Counted from the first letter of the stretch, positions 1-6,970 are shown. The stretch is DNA of 16,031 bases from Ghiorsea sp. (GCA_027019685.1 JALUWH010000084.1:1-16031); one strand, 5' to 3'. The notes: generated by a model from the sequence alone, not told the origin. A program made the numbers and translations.

Positions 1-307
1 AGTCATTTTTAATATAAAGCTCTTTCACACCCAAGGCTTTAGCTAAGCGGTCTGCTTTCACCAATGGGGTAAAACCATTGTTTGCACCAACTTTTGGCTC
101 ACCATCAATAGGAAGAAGCTCTTTATAACGCCACATGTTTTGCGGGCGCGATTCAATCAACTCACGGGTGAATTTACCCTCAAGTTTTTCATAGTCATAA
201 ACCACTTCCAATGGCCCAAAACAAAACTCACACACATGGGTAGGCTGAATATCATATTCTTGACCACACTCACGGCATTTTAAGGCACGAACGATACTTT
301 CACTCAA
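1..307 (-). CDS. thrC: Threonine synthase, N-terminal part (cut by window edge)
   Basis: Threonine synthase is a cytoplasmic PLP enzyme that converts O-phosphohomoserine to threonine. Only the first 102 residues lie in the window. They begin with a CxxC...CxxC zinc-ribbon-like element (Cys11, Cys14, Cys26, Cys29). A stretch with GFTPLVKADRLAKALG and then KELYIKND follows, typical of the start of the PLP fold in the long threonine synthases; the PLP lysine lies beyond the edge. The start is a TTG at 307, preceded at good spacing by AGGAG on the minus strand; no ATG fits this N-terminus. The gene sits directly downstream of a SAM-I-type riboswitch with an intrinsic terminator, so its transcription is probably attenuated when SAM is high. 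Related PLP fold-II enzymes are the only real alternative, and the sequence reads as ThrC. Confidence 0.88.
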   Translation of the reverse strand, partial: MSESIVRALKCRECGQEYDIQPTHVCEFCFGPLEVVYDYEKLEGKFTRELIESRPQNMWRYKELLPIDGEPKVGANNGFTPLVKADRLAKALGVKELYIKND

Positions 308-390
308 TGTTATCTCCTGTGCAAAAAAGCGTCCTCTTTTGCGGAACATTATTTATTATACTTCAAAACTTTTTATACAGAATCCGAAAA

Positions 391-420
391 CAAAAAAACC
401 CTCGCGATAAAGCGAAGGTT
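391..420 (-). terminator. Intrinsic terminator of the thrC leader
   Basis: On the minus strand AACCTTCGC and GCGAGGGTT form a 9-bp stem with one G-U pair around a TTTATC loop, followed at once by a run of Ts. It lies between the SAM aptamer (459-603) and the thrC start (307), where the expression platform of a transcriptional riboswitch should be. The 5' arm (AACCT) can also pair with GGGTT overlapping the 3' strand of aptamer helix P1, a possible but short antiterminator. Confidence 0.8.
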
Positions 421-458
421 GAAAGAAAATGCACGCAGTGTGCGAATAAACTCACAAC

Positions 459-603
459 CCGAACATTATCGCTCCTAGACTTCAAAACACTCTAGGCAGG
501 CATTGGCACCATTCCTTCTCGCCCTATCTCTTAAGATAAAACTTGAGGCGGTTGCCGCAGTTTCGTAGGGCCTGTAACCCTCCACTGCTCTGGATAAACT
601 CGG
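459..603 (-). promoter_or_regulatory. SAM-I (S-box) riboswitch aptamer
   Basis: Read on the minus strand, the segment carries the S-box core in order: TATCCAGAG, then GTGGAGGG, GGCCCTACGAAACTGC, GGCAACC, then GGTGCCAATGCCTGCC, a P4-like hairpin (CTAGA...TCTAG) and AGCGATAA. The ends pair as helix P1: CCGAGTTTATC near 603 pairs with GATAATGTTCGG near 459, with one bulge and wobbles. A promoter lies just upstream and a T-run terminator downstream, giving the usual layout of a SAM-responsive transcriptional switch that turns genes off at high SAM. The downstream gene is thrC, which is not a common S-box target. SAM-I is identified by the conserved core; a SAM-I/IV variant cannot be excluded by eye. 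Confidence 0.88.
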
Positions 604-621
604 ATCCAATATGTGTGCCGA

Positions 622-649
622 ATTATCGGTAGTATTTTTTAAAACGCAA
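622..649 (-). promoter_or_regulatory. Promoter for the riboswitch-thrC transcript
   Basis: On the minus strand TTGCGT (644-649) and GATAAT (622-627) are spaced 16 bp, a fair sigma-70 promoter. The predicted start near 615 lies about 12 nt before helix P1 of the riboswitch. The position supports the call more than the -35 match does. Confidence 0.55.
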
Positions 650-741
650 GTAAAAAGATTTATGCCTAGATTTATACACTTGCCCCCCCCGCAATCAGCT
701 ATGGTTCCCACCATTCATCTAAATAAAGGAGCATTAAAAAA

Positions 742-1007
742 ATGAAAACACTTTTCAAAACAGCTATTATTTTTTCAGGTCTTTTGCTTGCCAGCTGCGG
801 GGGCAGTGATAGCTCAACAAGCAATACAACCACAACCACATCCAATCCTGCATGTACTGTTGCGACAACAACGTTTTTGTCACCAACAACACTTCATGTG
901 ATTACAATGGTAATACTGCTACATGCACTAACGGTTCTATTTCGTATATGGGATTAAACGCAGGTACATCTATCACGCTGAACGGCATTACTTTTTCCTG
1001 CCAATAA
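742..1007 (+). pseudogene. Small Cys-rich lipoprotein gene, frameshifted
   Basis: The gene starts at ATG 742 behind AAGGAG and encodes a lipoprotein signal peptide with lipobox LLASC (MKTLFKTAIIFSGLLLASCG) and a Ser/Thr/Asn linker. The start frame runs to a stop at 957 with an atypical hydrophobic end. From about 858 a different frame reads CCDNNVFVTNNTSCDYNGN, then TCTNGSISYMGLNAGTSITL, and ends in TFSCQ at 1007, just before a hairpin. This second part looks like the true C-terminus: polar, rich in Cys and Asn, like a small exported domain. Restoring one base between about 813 and 858 would join the parts into a protein of roughly 88 residues. It could be a mutation, a sequencing error or, less likely, recoding. 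Function unknown; outer-membrane or periplasmic location inferred. Confidence 0.6.
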
Positions 1008-1017
1008 TACATTAAAA

Positions 1018-1040
1018 GGGGTAGCGTATTGAGCTACCCC
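1018..1040. terminator. Hairpin between convergent genes
   Basis: GGGGTAGC and GCTACCCC form a perfect 8-bp stem with a 7-nt loop. It lies 10 bp past the end of the small lipoprotein gene on the plus strand and about 47 bp past the end of the minus-strand gene that stops at 1088. On the minus strand the stem is followed by TTTTAAT, so it probably works best for that gene. Confidence 0.65.
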
Positions 1041-1087
1041 CTATACTTCATCACAAGTACCGACCTTTAACGATTACATAATGGTCA

Positions 1088-1744
1088 TCACTCAATTTCT
1101 TTAATAATCACCTGATCCGATTGAAAACACCCAGGATTCCACATAGCATTGGTTGCAGTACCACCCACACCTGATGCTTGTATGCTCACTGTGTGTAAAC
1201 CAACACCCAAACCAGAGAATATCCCTGTCATCGATGATTGAACGCCATCACTCGTTACGCCAGCTTCTGCCACTTTGATTGTGCTACGAGCCCAACCATA
1301 CGTTGTAGCCACATTATCTACTGTAAGTTCAAATGTTACGCCTGTTCCTGCAATACTTCCCGCATACAATCTACCCTCAAATCTGATTTCTACATTCGAT
1401 GTCGCACTGACTTTATTGAATGCACCAATATCTGCAATTTTTGTGTATGTTCCATTAAGCACATTAGCCAATGCACCACCAACAGGGCATGTCGCCTGAA
1501 GCACAGTAGGGTTATGTGTGGTACGTTGCTGAATAGCTGTTTGGTTTGTAATCGTACTATTCAAATTCGTGTGAATATCTGCCGCATTGTTGTTAATTGC
1601 GGTTGCTAACGCACCAAAGTTTGCATTCACATCTGCTGCCTTGGCTGGTGTCCCCGCTGTAAACGTTACTGGTACTGCCGCAGCGGCAAATGCTTGAGTA
1701 GAGGATAGTAATAATACTACCGCTAAAGTTAAAATATGTTTCAT
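1088..1744 (-). CDS. Exported protein of unknown function (218 aa)
   Basis: ATG 1744 is chosen over one 48 nt further upstream because it has GAGGAG at ideal distance and begins a clean signal peptide (MKHILTLAVVLLLSSTQAFA, cut before AAAVP). The mature protein starts with VTFTAGTPAKAADVNANFGA, an N-terminal motif I recall from many exported proteobacterial proteins of unknown role, often before phage-tail-like or surface domains. A probably helical Asn/Thr-rich stretch follows (about residues 45-75), then a beta-rich C-terminal domain with two cysteines that could form a disulfide (in QATCPVGGAL and NPGCFQSDQ). It is the last of three same-strand genes for exported proteins (2486 to 1088) and is followed by a terminator hairpin. 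No enzyme motif seen. Confidence 0.8.
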   Translation of the reverse strand: MKHILTLAVVLLLSSTQAFAAAAVPVTFTAGTPAKAADVNANFGALATAINNNAADIHTNLNSTITNQTAIQQRTTHNPTVLQATCPVGGALANVLNGTYTKIADIGAFNKVSATSNVEIRFEGRLYAGSIAGTGVTFELTVDNVATTYGWARSTIKVAEAGVTSDGVQSSMTGIFSGLGVGLHTVSIQASGVGGTATNAMWNPGCFQSDQVIIKEIE

Positions 1745-1772
1745 GATTAATCTCCTCGTCTTTTTATGATAT

Positions 1773-1931
1773 TTATTGCCAAGTTGTTTCATCCCAATTG
1801 CCTCGATCCCAAGTTAAGCTTGAAGATGAAGCTGCTCCACTTCCACCAGAGCTACCTCCTCCAGAACTACCGCCACATGAGGATAAAATTAAAGTGGCAA
1901 ATATAACTATGATTGATATCCAAGTTTTCAT
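1773..1931 (-). CDS. 52-residue Gly/Ser-rich lipoprotein
   Basis: This very short gene encodes MKTWISIIVIFATLILSSCG: a signal peptide with lipobox LSSC, so Cys19 would be lipidated. A flexible Gly/Ser linker follows, then a short acidic, tryptophan-rich tail (SLTWDRGNWDETTWQ). It lies 15 bp after the 179-residue lipoprotein gene and 28 bp before the 218-residue gene, all on one strand, so the three are probably co-transcribed. A tract of eight Gs ends about seven bases before the ATG, where the ribosome-binding site should be. No function can be assigned; the tail may bind a partner or the cell wall. Confidence 0.72.
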   Translation of the reverse strand: MKTWISIIVIFATLILSSCGGSSGGGSSGGSGAASSSSLTWDRGNWDETTWQ

Positions 1932-1946
1932 GTTTCACCCCCCCCG

Positions 1947-2486
1947 TTAATAATTAAAGCTTCCATTGATGGTAACACTGGACATAGTCCCAGAGCTAAG
2001 CACGCGCAAAGCTACAACATTGGTAAGCTGAAGGCTTTTTGTAGTTTTGTTAAAAGTAACACCTAGTACTTGGGAACCAATACTATCTGCACGCCAACTC
2101 ATAACACTCGTAGCGGTAATATAATTTAGGGTCACAGAATAGGTCATGCCGAATGCTGATTGCGCTTCTGCATATGCTATCGTCAATTGATCTGGAGCGG
2201 TGGCTTCTGAACCATAGATGGTAAGGATGTATTGGGTTATAGGGGTAGTCACATCACTCACATGAGCATTCGTTGCTGTAAAGCTGGTACCTGTTGGCAC
2301 ATCAACCGCACCCGACCCTGAAAATGTTGCAGACCCAGTTGCAGAGAGTAGCCCCGTAGAGGTTGAAGATGATCCTCCGCCTGTTGTACCACTCGAGCTT
2401 GTTGTTCCTCCTGAACTGGAGCCACCACCACATGCAAACAATAAAGCTGCTGTGAGTATCATCAATAATATTTGTTTTAATTTCAT
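1947..2486 (-). CDS. Lipoprotein of unknown function (179 aa)
   Basis: ATG 2486 follows GGAGGAATTC, a strong ribosome-binding site. The product has a lipoprotein signal peptide (MKLKQILLMILTAALLFACG, lipobox LFAC) and a Gly/Ser/Thr-rich linker to about residue 45. A beta-rich domain of about 130 residues follows, with alternating hydrophobic and polar residues and no cysteine, ending in SVTINGSFNY. No recognised family. It is first in a set of three genes for exported proteins. Its upstream region holds a sigma-70-like promoter overlapped by an inverted repeat, next to the end of a sensor kinase gene, so control by the neighbouring two-component system is possible but unproven. Confidence 0.8.
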   Translation of the reverse strand: MKLKQILLMILTAALLFACGGGSSSGGTTSSSGTTGGGSSSTSTGLLSATGSATFSGSGAVDVPTGTSFTATNAHVSDVTTPITQYILTIYGSEATAPDQLTIAYAEAQSAFGMTYSVTLNYITATSVMSWRADSIGSQVLGVTFNKTTKSLQLTNVVALRVLSSGTMSSVTINGSFNY

Positions 2487-2524
2487 GAATTCCTCCTACA
2501 TATAAACATGTTTTAATTATGTTA

Positions 2525-2582
2525 AGTATAGACTATCAACCCATGCCTACAATAACCTAAACAGGTTATATTTTGCCTGTTT
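2525..2582 (-). promoter_or_regulatory. Promoter and overlapping inverted repeats before the lipoprotein genes
   Basis: On the minus strand TTGTAG (2547-2552) and TATACT (2525-2530), 16 bp apart, form a plausible promoter for the gene starting at 2486. Directly upstream, ATAACCT-AAAC-AGGTTAT (2552-2569) is a perfect 7-bp inverted repeat touching the -35 box. A second one, AAACAGG/CCTGTTT (2559-2565 and 2576-2582), shares bases with it. They could be a regulator site or the 3' hairpin of the kinase transcript; no T-run follows either. Confidence 0.4.
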
Positions 2583-2611
2583 TAGCCTCTCATTTTGATA
2601 CAAAAAGGAGT

Positions 2612-4444
2612 TTATACGTTTGAAAGATTACGCAAATGAATGCGAATGATGGTTCCAAGCTTGGATGAGCGAATATGTAGGCTTGCATTCAAATCTTTCG
2701 CGCGCCATTTTAAATGGTTTAGCCCTCGACCGAGCTTAACTTCATCCATCACAAAACCATGTCCATCATCCGCAATACAAAAGCCTGCCCGATGAATACG
2801 AAAGTAAATATGATGTGGCTGAGCATGTCGCATACTATTATTGATTGCTTCTTGGACGATTCTCATAACATGCAATGTAGCTTCTGAATGCCTAGGTAAA
2901 TGATTTGGTCGACATCGTATCGACCATTTGAGCTGGATACCTAATGGCTTCAGTTTTGATTCTATTCGCTCACGCAACATGCCTAACATAGTCAGAACAT
3001 CAACATCAACATCTAAGGAATCCATCACCACTCGCAACTCATCAAGTGCATCACAAATACTATGCCGTACAGAAGCATCATTCCCATACTTTTCTGAAAG
3101 CGAAAGAGCTCCCACCAAATGGCTGCCTAAACCATCGTGCAACTCTCGTAGAATACGCGTACGTTCATCCGAAATTGCCATTTCGCGTTCTAATAAAGTT
3201 ATCCGCTGATGTTGCTCATCCAATAAATCTTTTTGTTCCTCCAACGAATAACGCAATTTCCTCGAAAAGTTTTTTCCAATCCTTAAACTGTGTAATAGTT
3301 TAGCAAACAATACCAGCAACACAGCCAGTGAAAATGCAACAGAACCTAAATAATAAATATATGGCGTTTTCTTTTCGATATGAAAAGCAACAGGTATCCA
3401 ATCGATAAATCCAAAAGCTGCAACACTAAGGATACACATACCTAACCATAAATGTAAATATTTGCCAAAGCGGAACCAACGAGAAAAAGCTAGACCCATC
3501 AAATGTAACATCATGGTAAGCCCACCAATATGTAAAACAAGCGCAAAAAGAAGTTGATGCGTGTCATCTGCAAAGCGTAAAAGCAAAGCTCCTACAATCA
3601 CATAGAAAATGAGCGTCCTCTCAAACCAGCGCATTGGATGATGCAATATACGCAGCATAAACAAGTAGTAAAAACACATAGACCAAGCTACTGCAAGATG
3701 TGTTACCCAGCGCCAGTCAAGTTGGGAAAGTGGCATATTCACCAAAAAACTGTCTAAAATATAAATGCTGCTGGTAAAGCTTCCCATCGCAAACCAAAAA
3801 AAAGCAACATCACGTGAAACAGCCCACCAAAGAAGTAACATAAGGCCTACTGTAATATTGACAGTGAATGCACCCACACTTAATTCATGCGAACGCAAGG
3901 ATTGCACACTATACTCAGGAAATAAATACTCATCAGCACCTACAAAAATAGGTGCTAAGCCTGATCGTCCATTAGAAAAACCCCGCAATTGTATAAGAAT
4001 CTCATTGTCACCTTGCTTCAATAGTTCTGGTGCAACCTGAACATAAAGGGGCAAGTTCCAATAGCGCGACACAGGCTCACCCATTGAGCCTCCACCACCT
4101 GCCAACTTACCATTGATGTAAACCTTGGCATTCATGCTCAACTTTGGCATATACACACCCCAAAGTTCAGTAGGTTTTTCTTCAAGTTGGAGTTGAAAAC
4201 GATACCAGCCCAAACCGCTATATCCAGGCAGCCGCGTATTCCATGCATCGGGAAGACGGATAGGAAACCATATGCGCTTTGCACCTGATAATGCAAACTC
4301 AGCTTGACTCAATCGTTTCGCTCCTTGTATATGATCTGGTGCTTGCAATATTGTCAGCACAAAAAACATCACCATGACAATAACTGCAGTGCCAACAATC
4401 CACAGTGCCAACCTTTTGCTTAATGTATGGACATTATTCGTCAT
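2612..4444 (-). CDS. 7TM sensor histidine kinase (HisKA_3 type)
   Basis: The 610-residue membrane kinase has an N-terminal TM helix (about 12-33) and an extracytoplasmic jelly-roll-like domain (about 45-180, with GWYRFQLQL and AKVYINGKLAGG, as in sugar-binding-like folds). A block of about seven TM helices follows (190-385), as in 7TMR-DISM sensors, then a coiled coil (395-425). The kinase core has His436 in the HisKA_3 box (DERTRILRELHDGLGSHLVG), the N-box around Asn535/536 (EAINNSMRHA), DDGHGF at 559-564 and the glycine-rich GRGLNHLKWRAK at 572-583. All catalytic motifs are present. Its start overlaps the end of the regulator gene by 11 bp, so the two are translationally coupled. The ligand is unknown; the outer domain suggests a carbohydrate-like or small polar signal. 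Confidence 0.9.
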   Translation of the reverse strand: MTNNVHTLSKRLALWIVGTAVIVMVMFFVLTILQAPDHIQGAKRLSQAEFALSGAKRIWFPIRLPDAWNTRLPGYSGLGWYRFQLQLEEKPTELWGVYMPKLSMNAKVYINGKLAGGGGSMGEPVSRYWNLPLYVQVAPELLKQGDNEILIQLRGFSNGRSGLAPIFVGADEYLFPEYSVQSLRSHELSVGAFTVNITVGLMLLLWWAVSRDVAFFWFAMGSFTSSIYILDSFLVNMPLSQLDWRWVTHLAVAWSMCFYYLFMLRILHHPMRWFERTLIFYVIVGALLLRFADDTHQLLFALVLHIGGLTMMLHLMGLAFSRWFRFGKYLHLWLGMCILSVAAFGFIDWIPVAFHIEKKTPYIYYLGSVAFSLAVLLVLFAKLLHSLRIGKNFSRKLRYSLEEQKDLLDEQHQRITLLEREMAISDERTRILRELHDGLGSHLVGALSLSEKYGNDASVRHSICDALDELRVVMDSLDVDVDVLTMLGMLRERIESKLKPLGIQLKWSIRCRPNHLPRHSEATLHVMRIVQEAINNSMRHAQPHHIYFRIHRAGFCIADDGHGFVMDEVKLGRGLNHLKWRAKDLNASLHIRSSKLGTIIRIHLRNLSNV

Positions 4445-5111
4445 GAATAATGCCGAATTGTCGAGCTTTTCGTATTGCTCTCTTCCCTGAACTTACCTGT
4501 AATTTTTTATATATATGTTTGATATGCATACTTACGGTATGAATGCTAATGTATAATTTATTGGCAATTTCCGCTCGGGTATAGCCATAAGATAAATATT
4601 CCAACACTTCGACCTCACGTGAGGTTAAATGTGTATCCACATGAGGCAATGTAGTATCCTTGGGTGGGTGCAAGTGAGTCAATAGTGCTTTGGCAATGCG
4701 TGGGCTAATCGGCATATCACCAGCTATAGCACTCATAATAGCTTCAGCCAAATCAGAAAGAGGGGCATCTTTCAGCAAATAACCTTGTGCGCCCAATGCC
4801 AGCGCTTCTAGCACATGATGCTCATCACCATGAATCGTCACCACAAGGCATATCACAGCCTTTGGCAATGTGTTGCTGTAACGGATAAGTTCCAAACCAT
4901 TACCATCAGGCAAACCTATATCGACAATCAATATATCTGTATTTTCTTGTCTAAGAAGCGTCATTGCCTCACAAACGCTTCCCACTTCAGCAAGCAGTTT
5001 TAGCTCTGGTTGCGCTGAAATGGCTTGCGTTAATCGCTGGCGACATAATCTATCATCTTCAACAAATAATACATTATATGTTCTGTGTTTCTGAGCTTCC
5101 ATACTGTTCAT
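4434..5111 (-). CDS. NarL/LuxR-family response regulator
   Basis: The 225-residue product has a receiver domain (13-130) with the acidic pair Asp19/Asp20, phosphoacceptor Asp64 (ILIVDIGLPDG), Thr92 and Lys114 (GYLLKD). A linker and a LuxR-type helix-turn-helix follow (about 160-220, with LTSREVEVLEYLSYGYTRAE and IHTVSMHIKHIYKKL). It should bind DNA as a dimer once phosphorylated by the sensor kinase encoded by the overlapping downstream gene. Either ATG 5111 or ATG 5102 could be the start; neither has a good ribosome-binding site. A candidate promoter ends only a few bases before the first ATG, so the message may be almost leaderless. Target genes are not shown by the sequence; the nearby lipoprotein genes are an obvious candidate. 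Confidence 0.9.
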   Translation of the reverse strand: MNSMEAQKHRTYNVLFVEDDRLCRQRLTQAISAQPELKLLAEVGSVCEAMTLLRQENTDILIVDIGLPDGNGLELIRYSNTLPKAVICLVVTIHGDEHHVLEALALGAQGYLLKDAPLSDLAEAIMSAIAGDMPISPRIAKALLTHLHPPKDTTLPHVDTHLTSREVEVLEYLSYGYTRAEIANKLYISIHTVSMHIKHIYKKLQVSSGKRAIRKARQFGIIHDE

Positions 5112-5120
5112 ACCACAGCT

Positions 5121-5149
5121 ATATTAGACAATAAAACAACTAACAACAA
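5121..5149 (-). promoter_or_regulatory. Candidate promoter of the two-component operon
   Basis: On the minus strand TTGTTG (5144-5149) and TAATAT (5121-5126) are 17 bp apart. The predicted start, about 5114, is only 2-3 nt before ATG 5111 or about 12 nt before ATG 5102. No clear terminator separates this promoter from metF upstream, so read-through is also possible. Confidence 0.4.
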
Positions 5150-5201
5150 CCCAGTGCATTACCTATAAAAATAACAAGATTCTATAACCGTGTATAATAT
5201 C

Positions 5202-6074
5202 CTAAAGGTTCCTACAAATCGCAAGACTGGCTTCTGACTTGTTCAGCGCATAAATATGCACACCCACTGCATCATTGGCGATTAAGTCTTGGCATTGTTT
5301 GGTCGCAATCTCAATACCCATTTGTTTCACTGCATCCAAGTCATCTTTGATAGGGCTCATTTGCTCATGCAACCAGTCTGGAATGCTTGCTCCGCACATT
5401 TTAGAGAAGCGTACGATTTGTTCATAATTGGCAATAGGCATAATACCTGGAAGAATAGGAATCGTAATACCCAGTTTCTCAGCTGATTCACGGAACCTAA
5501 AGTACGAATCGTTATCAAAGAAGTATTGGGTAATGGCAGCAATCGCACCTGCATCCTGCTTCATTTTTAAATACTTCAAATCATCAGCAACACCACCTTT
5601 AGATTCAGGGTGTCCTTCTGGGTAAGTCGCTACAGCAATGGAGAAACCTTCTTGCTGGCGCACAAACTTCACCAAGTCTGTGGCATAAGCAAAACCGCCT
5701 TTCACCGCTTGAAAACCATCCTGACCTTCAGGTGCGTCACCACGCAAAGCCAAGATATTTCGCATATCGGAAGCTTTGTATTGGTCCAACAACTTTGCTA
5801 AATCATCTTGCGTAGAACCCACACAAGTCAAATGAGCCATAGGCTCTAATGACGTCTCTTTTTTAATGCGTTCTACGATACGCAATGTTCTGTCTTGTGT
5901 AGTACCACCTGCACCATAGGTCACCGATACAAACGATGGGGCAAGCGGCGTTAGCTCTTGAATACACTGCCATAAGTTTTCTTCACCCTTATCTGTTTTG
6001 GGTGGAAAAAACTCAAATGAAATGGATGGTTTGCCAGCTTTCTTACAGTCCGCTAAAATATCTTCTAATAACAC
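5202..6074 (-). CDS. metF: 5,10-methylenetetrahydrofolate reductase
   Basis: MetF is a flavoprotein that reduces methylene-THF to 5-methyl-THF, the methyl donor for methionine synthesis. The 290-residue length is normal for the bacterial enzyme. Visible family motifs are SFEFFPPKT (catalytic Glu21), VSVTYGAGGTT (50-59), HLTCVGST (81-88), NILALRGD with Asp113 near the flavin, and ITQYFFDND and LPGIMPI in the barrel's second half. It starts with GTG at 6074, directly after the dcd stop codon, with GAGG inside the end of dcd as ribosome-binding site, so the two genes form an operon. Unlike thrC in this window, no SAM riboswitch precedes it. Pairing with dcd looks like operon economy rather than shared pathway, although both touch one-carbon/thymidylate supply. 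Confidence 0.95.
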   Translation of the reverse strand: MLLEDILADCKKAGKPSISFEFFPPKTDKGEENLWQCIQELTPLAPSFVSVTYGAGGTTQDRTLRIVERIKKETSLEPMAHLTCVGSTQDDLAKLLDQYKASDMRNILALRGDAPEGQDGFQAVKGGFAYATDLVKFVRQQEGFSIAVATYPEGHPESKGGVADDLKYLKMKQDAGAIAAITQYFFDNDSYFRFRESAEKLGITIPILPGIMPIANYEQIVRFSKMCGASIPDWLHEQMSPIKDDLDAVKQMGIEIATKQCQDLIANDAVGVHIYALNKSEASLAICRNL

Positions 6075-6644
6075 TTATAACCTCGGAACCGTGACACCGC
6101 GCTGCTTCATGTATTTGCCTGCACGATCCGCATATGATGTTTCACATTCTTCATCCGATTCAAAGAACAAGAATTGTGCCACGCCTTCATTGGCGTAAAT
6201 TTTCGCTGGCAATGTAGTGGTATTGGAAAACTCCAAAGTCACATGCCCTTCCCACTCAGGCTCAAGCGGGGTGACGTTCACAATGATACCGCAACGCGCA
6301 TAAGTTGATTTACCCAAGCAAATGGTCAACACATTACGAGGAATTTTTAAATACTCTACCGTGCGAGCCAAAGCAAAAGAATTGGGCGGGATAATACAAA
6401 CATCGGATTTAATATCGACAAAACTTTTGTCATCAAAGTCTTTCGGGTCAACGGTTGCCGAGTGAATATTGGTAAACACTTTAAACTCATCAGAGCAACG
6501 CACATCATAACCATACGAGGATAAACCATAAGAAATCGCGCCTTCACCTTTATCGTTCTTTTTGATTTGACCATCCACAAAAGGGTCAAGCATACCATGC
6601 TCTTGCGCCATTTTGCGAATCCACTTATCTGACTTGATTGACAT
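6075..6644 (-). CDS. dcd: dCTP deaminase
   Basis: Dcd deaminates dCTP to dUTP, feeding dTMP synthesis; it forms cytoplasmic trimers. The product has 189 residues, close to the E. coli enzyme. The signature is complete: GKSTYARCG (111-119), then NVTPLEPEWEGHVTLEFSN (123-141) with catalytic Glu138, and Arg117 and Ser113 at substrate positions. The C-terminal RAGKYMKQRGVTVPRL is typical. The start ATG at 6644 follows AGAGG. It is the first gene of the dcd-metF pair, with the metF start immediately after the stop. The region upstream (6645-6800) shows no convincing promoter by eye and no open gene. Confidence 0.95.
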   Translation of the reverse strand: MSIKSDKWIRKMAQEHGMLDPFVDGQIKKNDKGEGAISYGLSSYGYDVRCSDEFKVFTNIHSATVDPKDFDDKSFVDIKSDVCIIPPNSFALARTVEYLKIPRNVLTICLGKSTYARCGIIVNVTPLEPEWEGHVTLEFSNTTTLPAKIYANEGVAQFLFFESDEECETSYADRAGKYMKQRGVTVPRL

Positions 6645-6800
6645 GCACTACCTCTTACTTGACTGAAATCGACTGCGAAACCTGCTTATTTTTGAGAACA
6701 TTGTCACGCAGTCATACAAGTAAAGTTTTGAAATCACTGTGAACACAGCATTACAAATGCATTTTAAAGCAAGCGGCAAAGCCTCAACCTTAAAGATTAG

Positions 6801-6960
6801 GGAAACCCTGAACAAGTCATGAATTCGTATTTTGCACCGACCACATCCAAAATCGGTGTTGTGTATTTGAGCAATAGCCTTGCTATTACTTGCAACCCAC
6901 GCCTAGATTTTGAATGTTCTGAATCACAATCTACTTTATCCAGACTTATGCAGAGCTTCC
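6801..6960. mobile_element. MITE-like element with IS5-type ends
   Basis: The left end GGAAACCCTGAACAAGTC (6801-6818) and the inverted right end GGAAGCTCTGCATAAGTC (6943-6960) match at 14 of 18 positions. The 160-bp unit is flanked by TTAG on both sides (6797-6800 and 6961-6964), fitting the 4-bp YTAR target duplication typical of IS5-type insertion. It contains no gene, only internal hairpins (for example CACCGA...TCGGTG). It lies 10 bp past the 3' end of the porin gene, between it and dcd. It needs a transposase in trans; the IS5 assignment rests on ends and target only. Confidence 0.6.
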
Positions 6961-6970
6961 TTAGATGAAA

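Noticed and set aside
307..495. 62-codon plus-strand open frame from ATG 307
   Set aside because: It runs antisense through the thrC leader and terminator, and its product is a low-complexity basic chain.
475..714. 79-codon minus-strand open frame over the riboswitch
   Set aside because: It covers the SAM aptamer and its promoter, has no ribosome-binding site and no protein-like features. The RNA structure explains the sequence.
3765..4040. 91-codon plus-strand open frame inside the sensor kinase gene
   Set aside because: It is antisense to a well-supported kinase with complete motifs. It shows no start signals or domain character.
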